Source: Armigeres subalbatus (Eukaryota > Arthropoda > Insecta > Diptera > Culicidae). From it: 64,000 nt of DNA. The notes beneath the pieces are model-generated. The model saw only the letters and a list, made by a program, of their open reading frames with translations. It made no database searches and was not told the DNA's origin. Shown one piece after another: positions 34,045 through 46,485 of this stretch (the stretch's first letter is position 1; the number at the start of each line of letters is the position of its first letter). The DNA lies in assembly GCF_024139115.2 (NCBI RefSeq), contig NC_085140.1, positions 421,860,283-421,924,282 of the forward strand. Reading direction: 5' to 3'. A program made the position numbers and the translations under genes.

Positions 34045-35545
34045 GAGGATTAGAAGCATCCTTCTACGCATCTCGGAAGCCTTCTTCCAAGCAGCTCAAA
34101 GGCCTTCTTTCAAGAGGCTCGGAAGCCTCCTAGGAACTTCAGAAGCCTCCTTTCAAAAGGCTCGTAAGCCTCCTTTCAAGAGGCTCGTAAGCCTCCTTTC
34201 AAGAGGCTCGTAAGCCTCCTTTCAAGAGGCTCGTAAGCCTCCTTTCAAGAGGCTCGTAAGCCTCCTTTCAAGAGGCTCGGAAGCCTCCTTTCAAGAGGCT
34301 CAAAAGCCCCCTTCAAGAGGCTCGGAACCCTCCTTTCAAGATCCTTTCAAGAGGTTCGGAAGCCACTTTTCAAGAGGCTCAGAAGTCTCCTTTCAAGAGG
34401 CTGAAAAACCTCTTTCCGAGAGGCTCGGAAGCCTTTTTTCAAGAAGCTCCGAAACCCCCTGTTCAAGAGGCTCGAAAGGCTCCTTTCGTGAGGCTCGGAA
34501 GCCTCTTTTCAAGAGGTTCGGAAGCCTGCTTTCAAGAGGCTCGGAAGTCTACTTTCAAGTGGTTCGGAAGCCTCCTTTCAAGAGGCTGGGAGTTTTTCTT
34601 TCAGGAGGCTTGGAAGCTTCCTTTTAAGAGGCAAAGGAAGACTCCTTTTAAGTGATTCAAAAACCTCCATCCAGGCTCAGAAGCCTGCTTTCAAGAGGTT
34701 CGGAAGACACCTTTCAAGAGGCTCAGAAGCCTCCTTTCATGAGATTCAAAAGCATCCTTTCAAGAGGCTCAAAAGCCTCCTTCTAAAAGGCTCAAAAGCG
34801 TCCTTTCAAGAGGCTCGGTAGCCTCCTTTCAAGAAGCTCGGAAGCCTCCATTCAAGGAGCTCTAACGCCTTCTTTTCTAGAGGCTCAAAAGCCTCCTTTT
34901 AAAATGCAAAGGAAGACTCCTTTTAATTGGCTCAAAAACCTCCTCCCAGGCTCAGAACCCTCTTTTCAAGAGGCTCAAAAGCCTCCTTTTAAGAAACTAG
35001 GAAGGCTCCTTTCAAGAGGCTCGGAAACCTCCTTTCAAGAGGCTCGGAAGCCTCCTTTCAAGAGGCTCAAAAGCCTCCTTCTAAAAGGCTCGGAAGCGTC
35101 CTTTCAAGAGGCTCGGGAGCCTTCTTTCAAGATGCTCGGAAGCCTTCTTTCAAAAGGCTCGGAAGCTTCCTTTGAAAAGGCTCAGAAGCCCCCTTTCAAT
35201 AGGTTAGGGAGGCTCCTTTAAAGAGGCTCGGAAGCCTCTTTTCAAGAGGTTCGGAAGCCTCCTTTCAAGTGGTTAGGTTGCCTTCTTTCAAGAGGCTCGT
35301 AAGCCTTCTTTTAAAAGGCTCGGAAGCTTCCTTTCAAGAGGCTCGGAAGTCTACTTTCAAGTGGTTCGGAAGCCTCCTTTCAAGAGGCTCTTAATTCTTC
35401 TTTCAAGAGTCTTGGAAGCGTCCTTTTAAGATGCAAAGAAAGACTCTTTTTAAGAGGCTCGGAAACCTCTCTACAAGAGGCTCAAAAGCCTCTAATCAAG
35501 AGGCGCGGAAACCTACTTTAAAGGGATTCAAAAGCTGAAAGGAGC
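34045..35545 (+). repeat. 23-bp minisatellite array A (degenerate)
   Basis: The unit is AGCCTCCTTTCAAGAGGCTCGGA, about 65 degenerate copies. Each unit holds the inverted pair AGCCTC/GAGGCT around CTTTCAA, so transcripts could form serial hairpins. Because 23 is not a multiple of three and the unit lacks stops, long frames with KPPFKRLGSLLSRGS-type peptides arise by rotation through three frames; these are not genes. Confidence 0.95.
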
Positions 35546-35756
35546 TTCCTTTCAAAGGGAAGGGAAATTTCATACATTTTCGAACGAAAAAATTTTTTTC
35601 GTCTATTTTTTGCCAGAACACGTATTTTTGGACGAGGATTCAGAATATATAAAATTCTCTTTTTGGCCAAAAATGTTACATATGCAGATTCTTAAACAAA
35701 CGGTTCATTTGTAATGCAAATCAATCACCAAAAAAGTGTTTCTCTAGCTCGTCAGG

Positions 35757-37400
35757 ATGCCGGTCTTCCTCATCTTCTGTGCCTTCCAGACCGTGGAGAG
35801 AATAGTCAACCACCGGCTCCGTGAGAAGCTGGTAGCAGATGGAAGGTTCAGTTTTCAACAGAACGCTTTTCGACCAGGGTATGGCACTAGCACGTACTTT
35901 GCTAACCTGGGCAACGTGCTTCAGAGCGCATGCAACGATGGCAAGAATGTTGACCTGGTCTCAATAGACATCTCCAAAGCATTTTGTAGGACCTGGATAC
36001 CCCTGGTCATCAGTAAATTTCGGCAGAGGGGCATCGCTGGAAACTTGCTTTCATTAAAAATTTCGGCATCGTACGGACCTTTCAAATGCAGATCGGCGGC
36101 ACCACATCCGACAAATGTACCGAAGAAATGGGAGTCCTCTCAAAGGACGGGGGTGACAATAATGGGTCAAGAGGGTGAGAATGTGTCATCGTTTTTACCG
36201 ACCGATCCGATAGCGAAATCGTTCAAGAAGTTCCTTTATATAGTTTTATAGCCCTCAGATACATTTGGTCGGTTCGACAAACATTCTTAGTAATTTAAAC
36301 AGTGACCCATTATTACCCCCACTTGACCCATTGTGGGGTAAAATTAGCAAGATCACAATTCGCAGCATCATGCAGTGAACAGAGCTTACATAACACGTTT
36401 TTTAGCAAAAAATTAGGTTGTAGGAAGCCTTCGCTGGGTCTCCTTCGTTGGATTCGTCATGAATGCTGGTATGTGTATCCGGGGCCACGTTTGCTGCGGT
36501 CGCCATCTACTCGCAGGACCATGTACCAAACTCGGTCTATATTCCATTCCAAACCGGAAAATTGCTCGAGTTCTTGGCGTGGACATCAATTTAATGAAGA
36601 TATTGGCTAAAAAGCACCGCGCCATCAACAGACACACCAGGTTAAGGGTAGACCAAGCGGCGATCGACAGTCGTTTGCTCTATGGTCTGGAGCTAACTTG
36701 CTAAGCCCAGAAAGATCTCATCAGCGTTCTGTTAGCTTCCGGTCTTCTCACTTCCACTCCTCTAGAAGTAGCCTGCCAAGTCGCATAAAAGTTGCTGTAA
36801 CTAAATCAGTCAGAACTGTGACCTCTCCTCGATGAGGCTGATCGGATCCTGAGCAACGTGGCAGGCACTGCCCCCAGAGGCGCGGTTAAACTGTCATAGT
36901 GCGAATAGCTGGCTAATTCCCCCCGCCAAGGTTGAAAAATCCTTTGCCGCTCGCTCCCGAAGAGGCGATAACACCGAGGTGCTGAGAAGGTCGGTTCTCG
37001 AACACATTGCTACGCATTTCCCGGAACCATAAAATTCGTTACACGGATGGTTCCGTCCCCAGCCGAGGTGGAAGATTAGGAGTCTCTGACACTAACCAAG
37101 ATCCAACAGACTACCTCCTCAATATAATGTATTTTCCACAGAAGCTGCAGCCATTTAAGTTGCGGCGACGCTCGCGACAAATAAGCCTATCGCAATACTC
37201 ACGGACCCAGTTAGTGTCGTCGTCGCCCTTCAGAGTAGTACCGCTAAACACTACTGGATCCAAGGAAACCTCGCAGCCATGCCTGCCAGATACCCCATTT
37301 ACTTGGATCTCCGAGCATTGTGGCATCATGGGGATCGTTGAAGGGCATGAAGGACAATACTACTCCCGTTCCGTCCCACTGACCGATGTGGAAAAGTGAA
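35757..37400 (+). pseudogene. I-type LINE relic: RT and RNase H fragments
   Basis: RT palm sequence from about 35800 includes ERIVNHRLREKLVADG, FSFQQNAFRPGYGTST and LVSIDISKAF, the latter with the first catalytic Asp. The YADD block is missing. A foreign insert with inverted GGGTCAATAATGGGTC-type ends occupies about 36145-36330. The thumb-like IARVLGVDINLMKILAKKHR and IDSRLLYGLELTC follows at 36560-36700. RNase H motifs YTDGSVPSRGG (37045) and WISEHCGIMG (37300) place it in a LINE clade with RNase H (I, LOA or R1 type). Frames change at least three times. Confidence 0.75.
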
Positions 37401-37659
37401 CAAAAAATGTCGTTGCCTTTGATTGGGCATATATTCGGAATAGCAATAGAGCATACAGTTGAGGTCGAAATACGTATTTGTAAAAGTAATACGAAGTGGT
37501 GGAATTAAATGGAATTGTGCTAAGCTCGTCTTATGACAGTGAAAACATTCCACTAAAAAAGAGCTAAATAATTTTAATGATATCTAAGATGAATCAAAAG
37601 CACTTTTGGCCTCTGGAGGGACCAGTGTATGAACATCCCCGAAACCTCTATGGGATTCC

Positions 37660-38760
37660 AGGGCTTTGGGACAGTTTGTCGAATTACGTTAAGTCGAATG
37701 AAATTTAGTCGAAGGGACATTTGGTCGAATGGACATTTAGTAGAACGGACATTTGGTCAAATGGATATTTAATCAAATGGACATTTAGCCAAAAAGTCAT
37801 TTAGTCGAATGTTGGAAGCTTCAATCGGTAATAGGTAATTCATTAAAATAGATTTCTGATTAAATTTGAATAAATAATCCACAAGATGCATGAATGAACT
37901 GATAAGATGTATGCAGTGGACGTAATGAAGTTCAATTAGCGGCGGAAGGAACGAATATGGAAGCTAATGAGGATTGTTCGCCTGAACAAACGGGTACTTG
38001 TAGACACTCTGGTGGACTAAAGAAAAATTGAAAACCTGCAGAAATAGAAAAATATTAGGTACTGATTGCCCTTCATTCTATTTTTCAGCACAAGCTCATA
38101 GCAGCGTTATTTTGCCAATACTTCATTGTAGTCGGTTTTGGAACATTTCATTGATTGACATTTAGTCCAATGATGTTTGGTTAAATGACATTTCGTCGAT
38201 GGGACATTTGGTCGAATGGAAATGGTTTTCTTATTCTTTTCAATGATACTCTTTCTACCACTCAATATCTATACAATAATTAGTTCAGTGTAAAATTCAC
38301 TTTCAACCATAAATCGTTAATTCTTGGGTGAAAATTTAATTTTGACCAAGGTGACCAGCTGGTACAGATTCATTGTTGTCGGTTCGAAGAGTTCGCCAAA
38401 GTGAATATCCTGTTGGGAATATTTACCGTTTTCATATTATTTGTTCTTTTTATGAACCCATCATTCTTTGGACAATATTGGAGCAATATACTTAGTTATG
38501 TGACTTTTTGAAATACCTCAATAGGTCATTTATTTTTTAATTATTGTTGACTAAAGTCCTATTCTTTCAAATAACCATTTAACTAAAAGCACCAAGGTTA
38601 TTCATTCCAAACTTCGCCATCGACCAAATGTCCAATCGACAAAAAATCATTTTCGACTAAATGTCCCTTCGGCTAAATGTCCATTCGACGTAATGTTCTC
38701 TCGACCAAATGTCATTCGACTAAATGTCATTCGACGAAAAGTCTTTCGATGAATTGGTAT
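37660..38760. repeat. Repeat rich in ACATTTGGTCGAATGG motifs with inverted ends
   Basis: Left part 37675-37815 carries GTCGAATGGACATTTAG-type units. Right part 38140-38755 carries the complementary ATGTCCATTCGACTAA-type units. The whole is a foldback repeat about 1.1 kb long with an AT-rich centre. It resembles the motifs at 31800-31925. Non-coding. Confidence 0.65.
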
Positions 38761-38989
38761 AGATTTGGATTCTAGGCAGTATTCTGCTACATGAAGGTTG
38801 CTGGTTTGTACTTTGTAGTAAAGTTATTTTGCACCACCCCGAGCACATCGTCCAGGAGGTGTGTCCCTTTGACTTGCATTTACAAATATAAATCCCACTC
38901 CCCAATGATCTCTCCCCTGTGGTCAGCTGGGGGACTCCTGCTTACATCATCCCTCACCAAACATATAGAGTTTACGTACAACTTAGAAC

Positions 38990-39665
38990 AGATGACAATA
39001 ACAAGAAATACTTGGAAAGGAAACATTTACTTGGATGGGGTTACACAACTTATTAATTTTCCAGTAACTACCTCCATTATTCTCCAATAACTGGCTCCGT
39101 TACTAAGATTGATCTTCAGATCTTGACTCTATAGAGGTCATTGACTACCTTGAACACAATTACTTGGAATGCAATATACACCAAGACGGGGTCATTCAAC
39201 TTGTTTATTCTTCAATAAATGCCTGCATTACGAATGATAATTTGCAGGTCTGGACTTTAAGGAGCTTGTAGATTACTTGAATCCTGGATTATGGACAATA
39301 CGATTTACTTGCAATGCGAACATATGTCAGGACGGGATGGCATATCGTATTAATTCGCCAATAGCTGTCCGCGTTACGGAGGTTCGTTCGCACATCTTGA
39401 CTCAATACAGCTCGTAGACTACCTTGGACTCATGACAATAACAAATACTACTTGTACTACAAACATATACCTAAATGGGGTCACACCATTTGTTTCTCTT
39501 CCTTCAATAACTTCCTTCGTAATAGAGGTTTATCATCAGACCTTGACTACATGTAGTTCATGGACTACCTTGAACCCGTAGCATAATCACGAACTACTGG
39601 CAAATATATACCAGGATGGGGTCGCACAATTTGTTATTTTTTCAGTAACTGCCTCCACTACGGTT
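38990..39665 (+). repeat. Diverged ~145-bp tandem repeat, about 4.5 copies
   Basis: The anchor GATGGGGTCACACAACTT recurs at about 39036, 39185, 39333, 39474 and 39615 (spacings 149, 148, 141, 141). Between anchors, TTCAATAACTGCCTCC.., CAGATCTTGACT.. and GACTACCTTGAAC recur in fixed order. Heavily diverged, so an old satellite block. Confidence 0.7.
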
Positions 39666-41217
39666 TTCAGAAAATTTATTAGAGATTAAACAGGAAATTC
39701 TTTGTTTTTTTTTGTAATTCTTAGAAATTCTATGGTATGTTTATGGAAAATTCTTTAGTTTTCACGGGAATTTCTTTGATGTTTCCGCTGAAAAATCTTT
39801 GAAAATCCACGGAAGCTTGGATTTCTTACGAGAAATTCTTTGGAATATTCACGGGAAATAAAACGTTATAGCGCAGCGTATTCACAAACTTCAGCAGCAC
39901 TCGTACTCAATGTTCGTGGTGCTGTAAAATCCACCCCAATTCCGATGAACCACTGATTTGATTTCCATTATCCCTCATTAGTCAACGATCGATAGTCGAT
40001 AAGAATTCTTTTTCTGTGGAGCCCCAGCCGGGCCAACATAGTTGGAAAACAATCAGACCCACCGCCGTTGATTACATAGACTTTATCTTGGCATCGAATC
40101 CGATTCGGGCTCCTTTTCTGGTGGGTTCGAGTTGTTCGTTTCTGAATCCATTGCCAACAAACAGCTCAATCCGAATTGGGTCATTCTTCCACCCGGTAGT
40201 GCAGCGCAGCGTTGGCATATTGGTCGGGTGACTGGCTGGGGTGTGCGGTAGAAGCGAAGTCGACTGCCACACGACGACGACGATGACGGGAAAAACGGAA
40301 AAGTCCTAATAGCAACGAACGGAAACTCGTCTCTGATGCGGCCTAAGTGGAAGCAGAAAAAAGACGAACGCTTTTTCACTTGCGCCCAGCTGGTTTGGGC
40401 TTCTATGTTGTCACTGGGGGACGTGTTCAATAATGTTTATGTTAGACGAAAGTGTTCGTATTATCGTACTCGATATGGGTATTAAAAATAGTGTCTCAGA
40501 TCAAATCTGATTCAAGACATACGTACTTTGATTGAACGTAATAACATAATCAACCTTCCATGTACATACCATTATATTATCATTATTTTCAATTTTAGAT
40601 CAACTGGTAGGGTACCGGCAGGCAATTGCGCTTCGGCGCAACCCTCTAATACCGCAATTGCATCTCTAGCTGTAAATTCTCGAGTGGGCACACACGATTA
40701 CGCAGGAATTTTCGAAAAATAATGTTTCTATCTTTGGTTTTTGAGCCTATGCCGGGAATACCATCCGTAACCCTTTGTGATATGAAAATGTAGAAAGATT
40801 TTTTGGCAATTTCTTCAACTGCCCTGAATTTTAAAGGGCGTAATATGTGTTCATTTCTCAGTTATAGCAAACTCTGTGAAAAATGTGCAGTTTCACCGTT
40901 ATTTGTATGATATACCAAAAGGTGGAGATTTCGAAAACTGATCAGCAGCATATAAGCATAAAAGCATATGGAGACGCATGGTATAATTTTGTGATGATTC
41001 ATATTGTGACTTAACTGTTTATGTAAATATCATCACATCCGTTTTATTTTATAAATGAATAAGAGTGCAAGCATTTGTATGGAACTTGTACTAAGGGAAA
41101 CCTGAACCTAATTGTATGTTAGGAAGTACATGTTCTTGGTTAACATGTCGATAACTGCGATCAAGAAATCATTAGAATCATGATTTCAAGCAGCCGGTTC
41201 CCGGGCGTCTTCTAAGC
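39666..41217. other. No gene supported
   Basis: Short repeats of GAAATTCTTTG type occupy 39670-39860. Positions 40000-40430 are GC-richer and give an open minus-strand frame of 115 codons that begins with MNTSPSDNIEAQTSWAQVKK. It has no recognisable domain and no supporting splice signals, so it is not called. The rest is AT-rich and unclassified. Confidence 0.45.
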
Positions 41218-41333
41218 CAGCGGTTCTCAACCTGGGGTACATGTAACCCGGGGGGGTACCTTCGCTGGCCTCAGGGGGTGCGTAATGGCGGATGTATTAC
41301 AATTCAAAAAAACTTATTGATAAAGTTTGAATA

Positions 41334-41873
41334 TTTTTTGCCTTTCTCGTATACAAAGTATACGTAAAGGTTATATGTTCGCTCCAAAAACGAACTTTTA
41401 TAGGAGGCCCGGAGACCCATACTGTTATATACCGATCGACTCAGCTCGTCGAATTGAAGTGTGAGTATGTATGTGTGTGCGAACTAATCTCACTCATTTT
41501 TCAGGCACTTATCCTAAACCGATTCGCTCGTAACAACATGCATTCAACGCGAAATCCTGTTAAATTGTTTCGTATTGAAAATTGGTTGAATCGGACTATG
41601 AGATTCAGAGTTATGGCCAAAATACATTTTTTTACAATAAATATTCAGACTCATTTTTAAGCACTTACCCTCAACCGATTTCCTCGCAACAAGTTACATT
41701 CGACGCAGAATCGTGTCCCTATATTTTCTTTTGAAAATTGCCCGGATCGGACTATGGGCTCAGAAGTTATGGCCAAAATACTTTTTTTTTCATACCAAAA
41801 GTGCTTAGAAATTACTCACTCGAACGAAACGAGAAAGGCACCATCACCGCTAGGTGGATTAATCTGGGTTTTG
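41334..41873 (-). repeat. Recurrent mosquito repeat, copy 3 (inverted)
   Basis: Begins TTTTTTGCCTTTCTCG with the palindrome GTATACAAAGTATAC. It ends GAGAAAGGCACCATCACCGC and AGGTGGATTAATCTGGGTTTT. The collinear flank at 33838-33870 lacks it and so acts as an approximate empty site. The interior holds GACTCAGCTCGTCGAATTG but no long CA run, so the microsatellite is not part of the ancestral unit. Confidence 0.8.
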
Positions 41874-41896
41874 TATCTAAATTTTGTATTGTACAT

Positions 41897-42470
41897 TGAT
41901 CCTACATATTTATTTATTTATTCAGACTAAGGCCGAAGTGGCCTGTGCGGTATATAAGAGTCTTCTCCATTCGGCTCGGTCCATGGCTACACGTCGCCAA
42001 CCACGCAGTCTACGGAGGGTCCGCAAGTCATCTTCCACCTGATCGATCCACCTTGCCCGCTGCGCACCTCGCCTTCTTGTGCCCGTCGGATCGTTGTCGA
42101 GAACCATTTTCACCGGGTTACTGTCCGACATTCTGGCTACGTGCCCGGCCCATCGCAGTCGTCCGATTTTCGCGGTGTGAACGATGGATGGTTCTCCCAA
42201 CAGCTGATGCAATTCGTGGTTCATTCGCCTCCTCCACGTACCGTCCGCCATCTGCACCCCACCATAGATGGTACGCAGCACTTTCCTTTCGAAAACTCCA
42301 AGTGCGCGTTGGTCCTCCACGAGCATCGTCCAGGTCTCGTGTCCGTAGAGGACTACCGGTCTAATTAGCGTTTTGTAGATTGTCAGTTTGGTACGGCGGC
42401 GAACTCTATTCGATCGGAGCGTCTTGCGGAGTCCAAAGTACGTACGATTTCCAGTACTGATCCTACATAT
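41897..42470 (-). mobile_element. 5'-truncated RTE-like LINE with 13-bp target duplication
   Basis: The insert is 41910-42457. The minus strand encodes the LINE C-terminus: FGLRKTLRSNRVRRRTKLTI, VVLYGHETWTMLVEDQRALG, VFERKVLRTIYGGVQMADGT and the WIDQVEDDLRTLRRLRGW end, then an AATAAATAAATA tail. TGATCCTACATAT lies at 41897-41909 and 42458-42470. The open frame here (to 41922) is unbroken by the MITEs that interrupt the copy at 54946-58285, so it documents their empty sites. Confidence 0.9.
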
Positions 42471-42767
42471 ATGGGTCACTTTGAACAATAATTAGTCACT
42501 CCATTATGCATGTTGATCAAATGGAAATGACCCACATTAGTGTGTGACCCATGATTGTGGGGTCAGTGTACATAATATGCATGGCAATCAGTCAAAGACT
42601 TTTGAATCCTGTCCACCCCAAGCAGTACAATGTACGAAGGGCTGTGGGACAAAAGATCAAAAGGACAAAACGTCGAATGAACAAATTTAAAAAATCTGCA
42701 ATGTAATATACCTGATCGAGTCAATATGTTGAATAATATGCTTCTAAACTAAAATTTAGAATATAAA

Positions 42768-45700
42768 GGTTCAGAAGCCTCCTGTTGAGAGAAATAAAGG
42801 CCTATTTCCCGAAAAGCTCAATAGCTTCGTTGCAAGAAGCCTCCTTTCAAGAGGTTTCTTCCGAAGCAGCTAGTAAGCCTCTTGCCAATAGGCTCAGAAA
42901 CCATCTGTCAATAGGCTCGGAAACCTCCTGACAAGAGGCTCGGAAGCCTCATTTCAAAAGGATATGAAGCCTCATTTCAAGAGGCCGGAAGCCTCCTTTT
43001 AAGAGGCTCGAAAGCCCCCTTTCAATTGACTTGGAAGCTTTCTTTCAAGCTGCTCGAAACCTCGTTTCAAGACTTCTTATTCCAAAAGGCTCGGAAGCCT
43101 TTTACCAAGAGGCTCAGAAGCCTCCCTACAAGAGGCATGGAAGTCTCTCTTCAAGAGATTCATATTTTTTTCAAAAGGCTTGGAAGCCTTATTTCAAAAT
43201 GCTGAGAAGCGTCTTTTTAAGGTACTCAGAAGCCTCATTTCAAGAGGCTCGGAAGCCTGCTTCTAAGAGGCTCGGAAGCCTGCTTTTAAGAGGCTCGGAA
43301 GTCTCTCATTAAGAGGCTCGGAACCAATTTTTTCAAGAGGCTCGGAAGCTTTTTTCAAGTGGCACGGAAGTCTCCTTTCAAGACACTCGGAAGCCCCCTT
43401 TCAAGAGGCTCGGAAGCCTCCTTTCAAGAGGCTCGGAAGCCTCCTTTCAAGAGGCTCGGAAGCCTCCTTTCAAGAGGCTCGGAAGCCTCCTTTCAAGAGG
43501 CTCGGAAGCCTCCTTTCAAGAGGCTCGGAAGCCTCCTTTCAAGAGGCTCGGAAGCCTCCTTTCAAGAGGCTCAGAAGCCTCCTTTCAAGAGGCTCAGAAG
43601 CCTCCTTTCAAGAGGCTCAGAAGCCTCCTTTCAAGAGGCTCGGAAGCCTCCTTTCAAGAGGCTCAGAAGCCTCCTTTCAAGAGGCTCGGAAGCCTCCTTT
43701 CAAGAGGCTCGGAAGCCTCCTTTCAAGAGGCTCGGAAGCCTCCTTTCAAGAGGCTCGGAAGCCTCCTTTCAAGAGGCTCAGACGCCTCCTTTCAAGAGGC
43801 TCGGACGCCTCCTTTCAAGAGGCTCGGACGCCTCCTTTCAAGAGGCTCGGACGCCTCCTTTCAAGAGGCTCGGACGCCTCCTTTCAAGAGGCTCGGACGC
43901 CTCCTTTCAAGAGGCTCGGACGCCTCCTTTCAAGAGGCTCGGACGCCTCCTATCAAGAGGCTCGGACGCCTCCTTTCAAGAGGCTCGGACGCCTCCTTTC
44001 AAGAGGCTCGGACGCCTCCTTTCAAGAGGCTCGGGCGCCTCCTTTCAAGAGGCTCGGAAGCCTCCTTTCAAGAGGCTCGGAAGCCTATTTTCAAGAGGCT
44101 CGGAAGCCTCCTTTTAAGAGACTCGGAAGCCTCCTTTCAAGAGGCTTGGAAGTCTGCTTTCAAGAGGTTCGGAAGCCTCCTTTCAAGAGGCTCGGAAGTC
44201 TCCTTTCAAGAGGCTCGGAAGTCTCCTTTCAAGAGGCTCGGAAGTCTCCTTTCAAGCGGCTCGGAAGTCTGCTTCCAAGAGGCTCAGAAGTCTGCTTCCA
44301 AGAGGCTCGGAAGCCTCCTTTCAAGAGGCTCGGAAGCCTCCTTTCAAGAGGCTCGGAAGCCTCCTTTCAAGAGGCTCGGAAGCCTCCTTTCAAGAGGCTC
44401 GGAAGCCTCCTTCAAGAGGCTCGGAAGCCTCCTTTCAAGAGGCTCGGAAGCCTCCTTTCAAGAGGCTCGGAAGCCTCCTTTCAAGAGGCCTGGAAGCCTC
44501 CTTTCAAGAGGCCTGGAAGCCTCCTTTCCAAAGGCTCGGAAGCCTCCTTTCAAGAGGCCTCAGCCTCCTTTCAAGAGGCCTGGAAGCCTCCTTCAAGAGG
44601 CCTGGAAGCCTCCTTCAAGAGGCCTGGAAGCCTCCTTTCAAGAGGCTCGGAAGCCTCCTTTCAAGAGGCTCAGCCTCCTTTCAAGAGGCCTCGGAAGCCT
44701 CCTTTCAAGAGGCTCAGAAGCCTCCTTTCAAGAGGCTCAGAGCCTCCTTTCAAGAGGCTCAAGCCTCCTTTCAAGAGGCCTGGAAGCCTCCTTTCAAGAG
44801 GCTCAGCCTCCTTTCAAGAGGCTCAGCCTCCTTTCAAGAGGCTCAGAAGCCTCCTTTCAAGAGGCCAGGAAGCCTCCTTCAAGAGGCCTGGAAGCCTCCT
44901 TCAAGAGGCCTCAGCCTCCTTCAAGAGGCTCAGAAGCCTCCTTTCAAGAGGCTCGGAAGCCTCCTTTCAAGAGGCTCGGAAGCCTCCTTTCAAAAGGCTC
45001 GGAAGCCTCCTTTTATGAGGCTCGGAAGCCTCCTTTCAAGAGAATCGGAAGTTTCCTTTCTTGAGGCTCAGAAGTCTCCTTTTAAAAGGCTTGGAAGCCT
45101 CCTTTCAAAAGGCTTGGAAGCCTCCTTTCTAGAGGCTTGGAAGTCCCCTTCAAGAGGCTCGGAAGCCTCCTTTCAAGAGGCTTGGAAATCCCCTTCAAAA
45201 AGGCTCGGAAGCCTCCTTTCAAGAGGCTCGGAAGACCTCCTTTCAAGAGGCCCGGAAGCCTCCTTCCAAGAGGCTCGGAAGCCTCCTTTCAAGAGGCCTG
45301 GAAGCCTCTTTTCAAGAGACCTGAAAACCTCCTTGCAAGAGGCTCAGAAGCCTCTTCAAGAGGCCTGGAAGCCTCCTTTCAAGAGGCCTGGAAGCCTCCT
45401 TTCAAGAGGCCCGGAAGCCTCCTTTCAAGAGGCTCGGAAGCCTCCTTTCAAGGGGCTCGGAAGCCTCCTTTCAAGAGGCTCGGAAGACTCCTTTCAAGAG
45501 GCTCGGAAGACTCCTTTCAAGAGGCTCGGAAGACTCCTTTCAAGAGGCTCGGAAGTTTTCTTTCAAGAGGCTCGGAAGTCTGCTTTCAAGAGGTTCGGAA
45601 GCCTCCTTTCAAGAGGCTCGGAAGTCTCCTTTCAAGAGGCTCGGAAGTCTCCTTTCAAGAGGCTCGGAAGTCTCCTTTCAAGCGGCTCGGAAGTCTGCTT

Positions 45701-46485
45701 CCAAGAGGCTCAGAAGTCTGCTTCCAAGAGGATCGGAAGCCTCCTTTCAAGAGGCTCGGAAGCCTCCTTTCAAGAGGCTCGGAAGCCTCCTTTCAAGAGG
45801 CTCGGAAGCCTCCTTTCAAGAGGCTCAGAAGCCTCCTTTCAAGAGGCATGGAAGCCTCCTTTCAAGAGGCATGGAAGCCTCCTTTTAAGAGGCTCGGAAG
45901 CCTCCTTTCAAGAGGCTCAGAAGCCTCCTTTCAAGAGGCCTCGGAAGCCTCCTTTCAAGAGGCTCGGAAGCCTCCTTTCAAGAGGCCTGGAAGCCTCCTT
46001 TCAAGAGGCCTGGAAGCCTCCTTTCAAGAGGCTCAGAAGCCTCCTTTCAAGAGGCTCAGCCTCCTTTCAAGAGGCCTGGAAGCCTCCTTTCAAGAGGCTC
46101 AGAGCCTCCTTTCAAGAGGCCTGGAAGCCTCCTTTCAAGAGGCTCGGAAGCCTCCTTTCAAGAGGCTCAGGAAGCCTCCTTTCAAGAGGCCTGGAAGCCT
46201 CCTTTCAAGAGGCCTGGAAGCCTCCTTTCAAGAGGCTCAGCCTCCTTTCAAGAGGCCTGGAAGCCTCCTTTCAAGAGGCCTGGAAGCCTCCTTTCAAGAG
46301 GCCTGGAAGCCTCCTTCAAGAGGCTCGGAAGCCTCCTTTCAAGAGGCTCGGAAGCCTCCTTTCAAGAGGCTCGGAAGCCTCCTTTCAAGAGGCTCGGAAG
46401 CCTCCTTTCAAGAGGCTCGGAAGCCTCCTTTCAAGAGGCTCGGAAGCCTCCTTTCAAGAGGCTCGGAAACCTCCTTTCAAAAGGC
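42768..46485 (+). repeat. 23-bp minisatellite array B (about 160 units)
   Basis: Same unit as array A but far more homogeneous from 43380 to 46480. Sub-variants are clustered. GGACGCCTCC units run about 43784-44042. GGAAGTCTGC/GGAAGTCTCC units form a block at 44148-44305 that is repeated at 45574-45732, an offset of 1426 bp (62 x 23). Shortened ~19-20-bp units and GAGGCCTGG variants mark 44480-44900 and 45930-46320. Open frames of 252, 290, 498 and 467 codons, two of them overlapping in different frames, follow from the stop-free unit and are not called as genes. Confidence 0.97.

Larger units (their letters stand above)
41218..42767 (+). mobile_element. hAT-like terminal flank leading into array B, with nested inserts
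   Basis: Starts CAGCGGTTCTCAACCTGGGG, as at 33724, and is collinear with that copy. It is expanded by a recurrent repeat (41334-41873), an RTE tail (41910-42457) and a ~100-bp stretch with ATGGGTCAC/GTGACCCAT palindromic ends. The shared flank resumes at GTACATAATATGCA near 42568 and runs to the array. Confidence 0.75.

Noticed and set aside
40083..40430. Minus-strand 115-codon frame
   Set aside because: No domain, no neighbouring exon signals; length is plausible by chance in a GC-richer patch.
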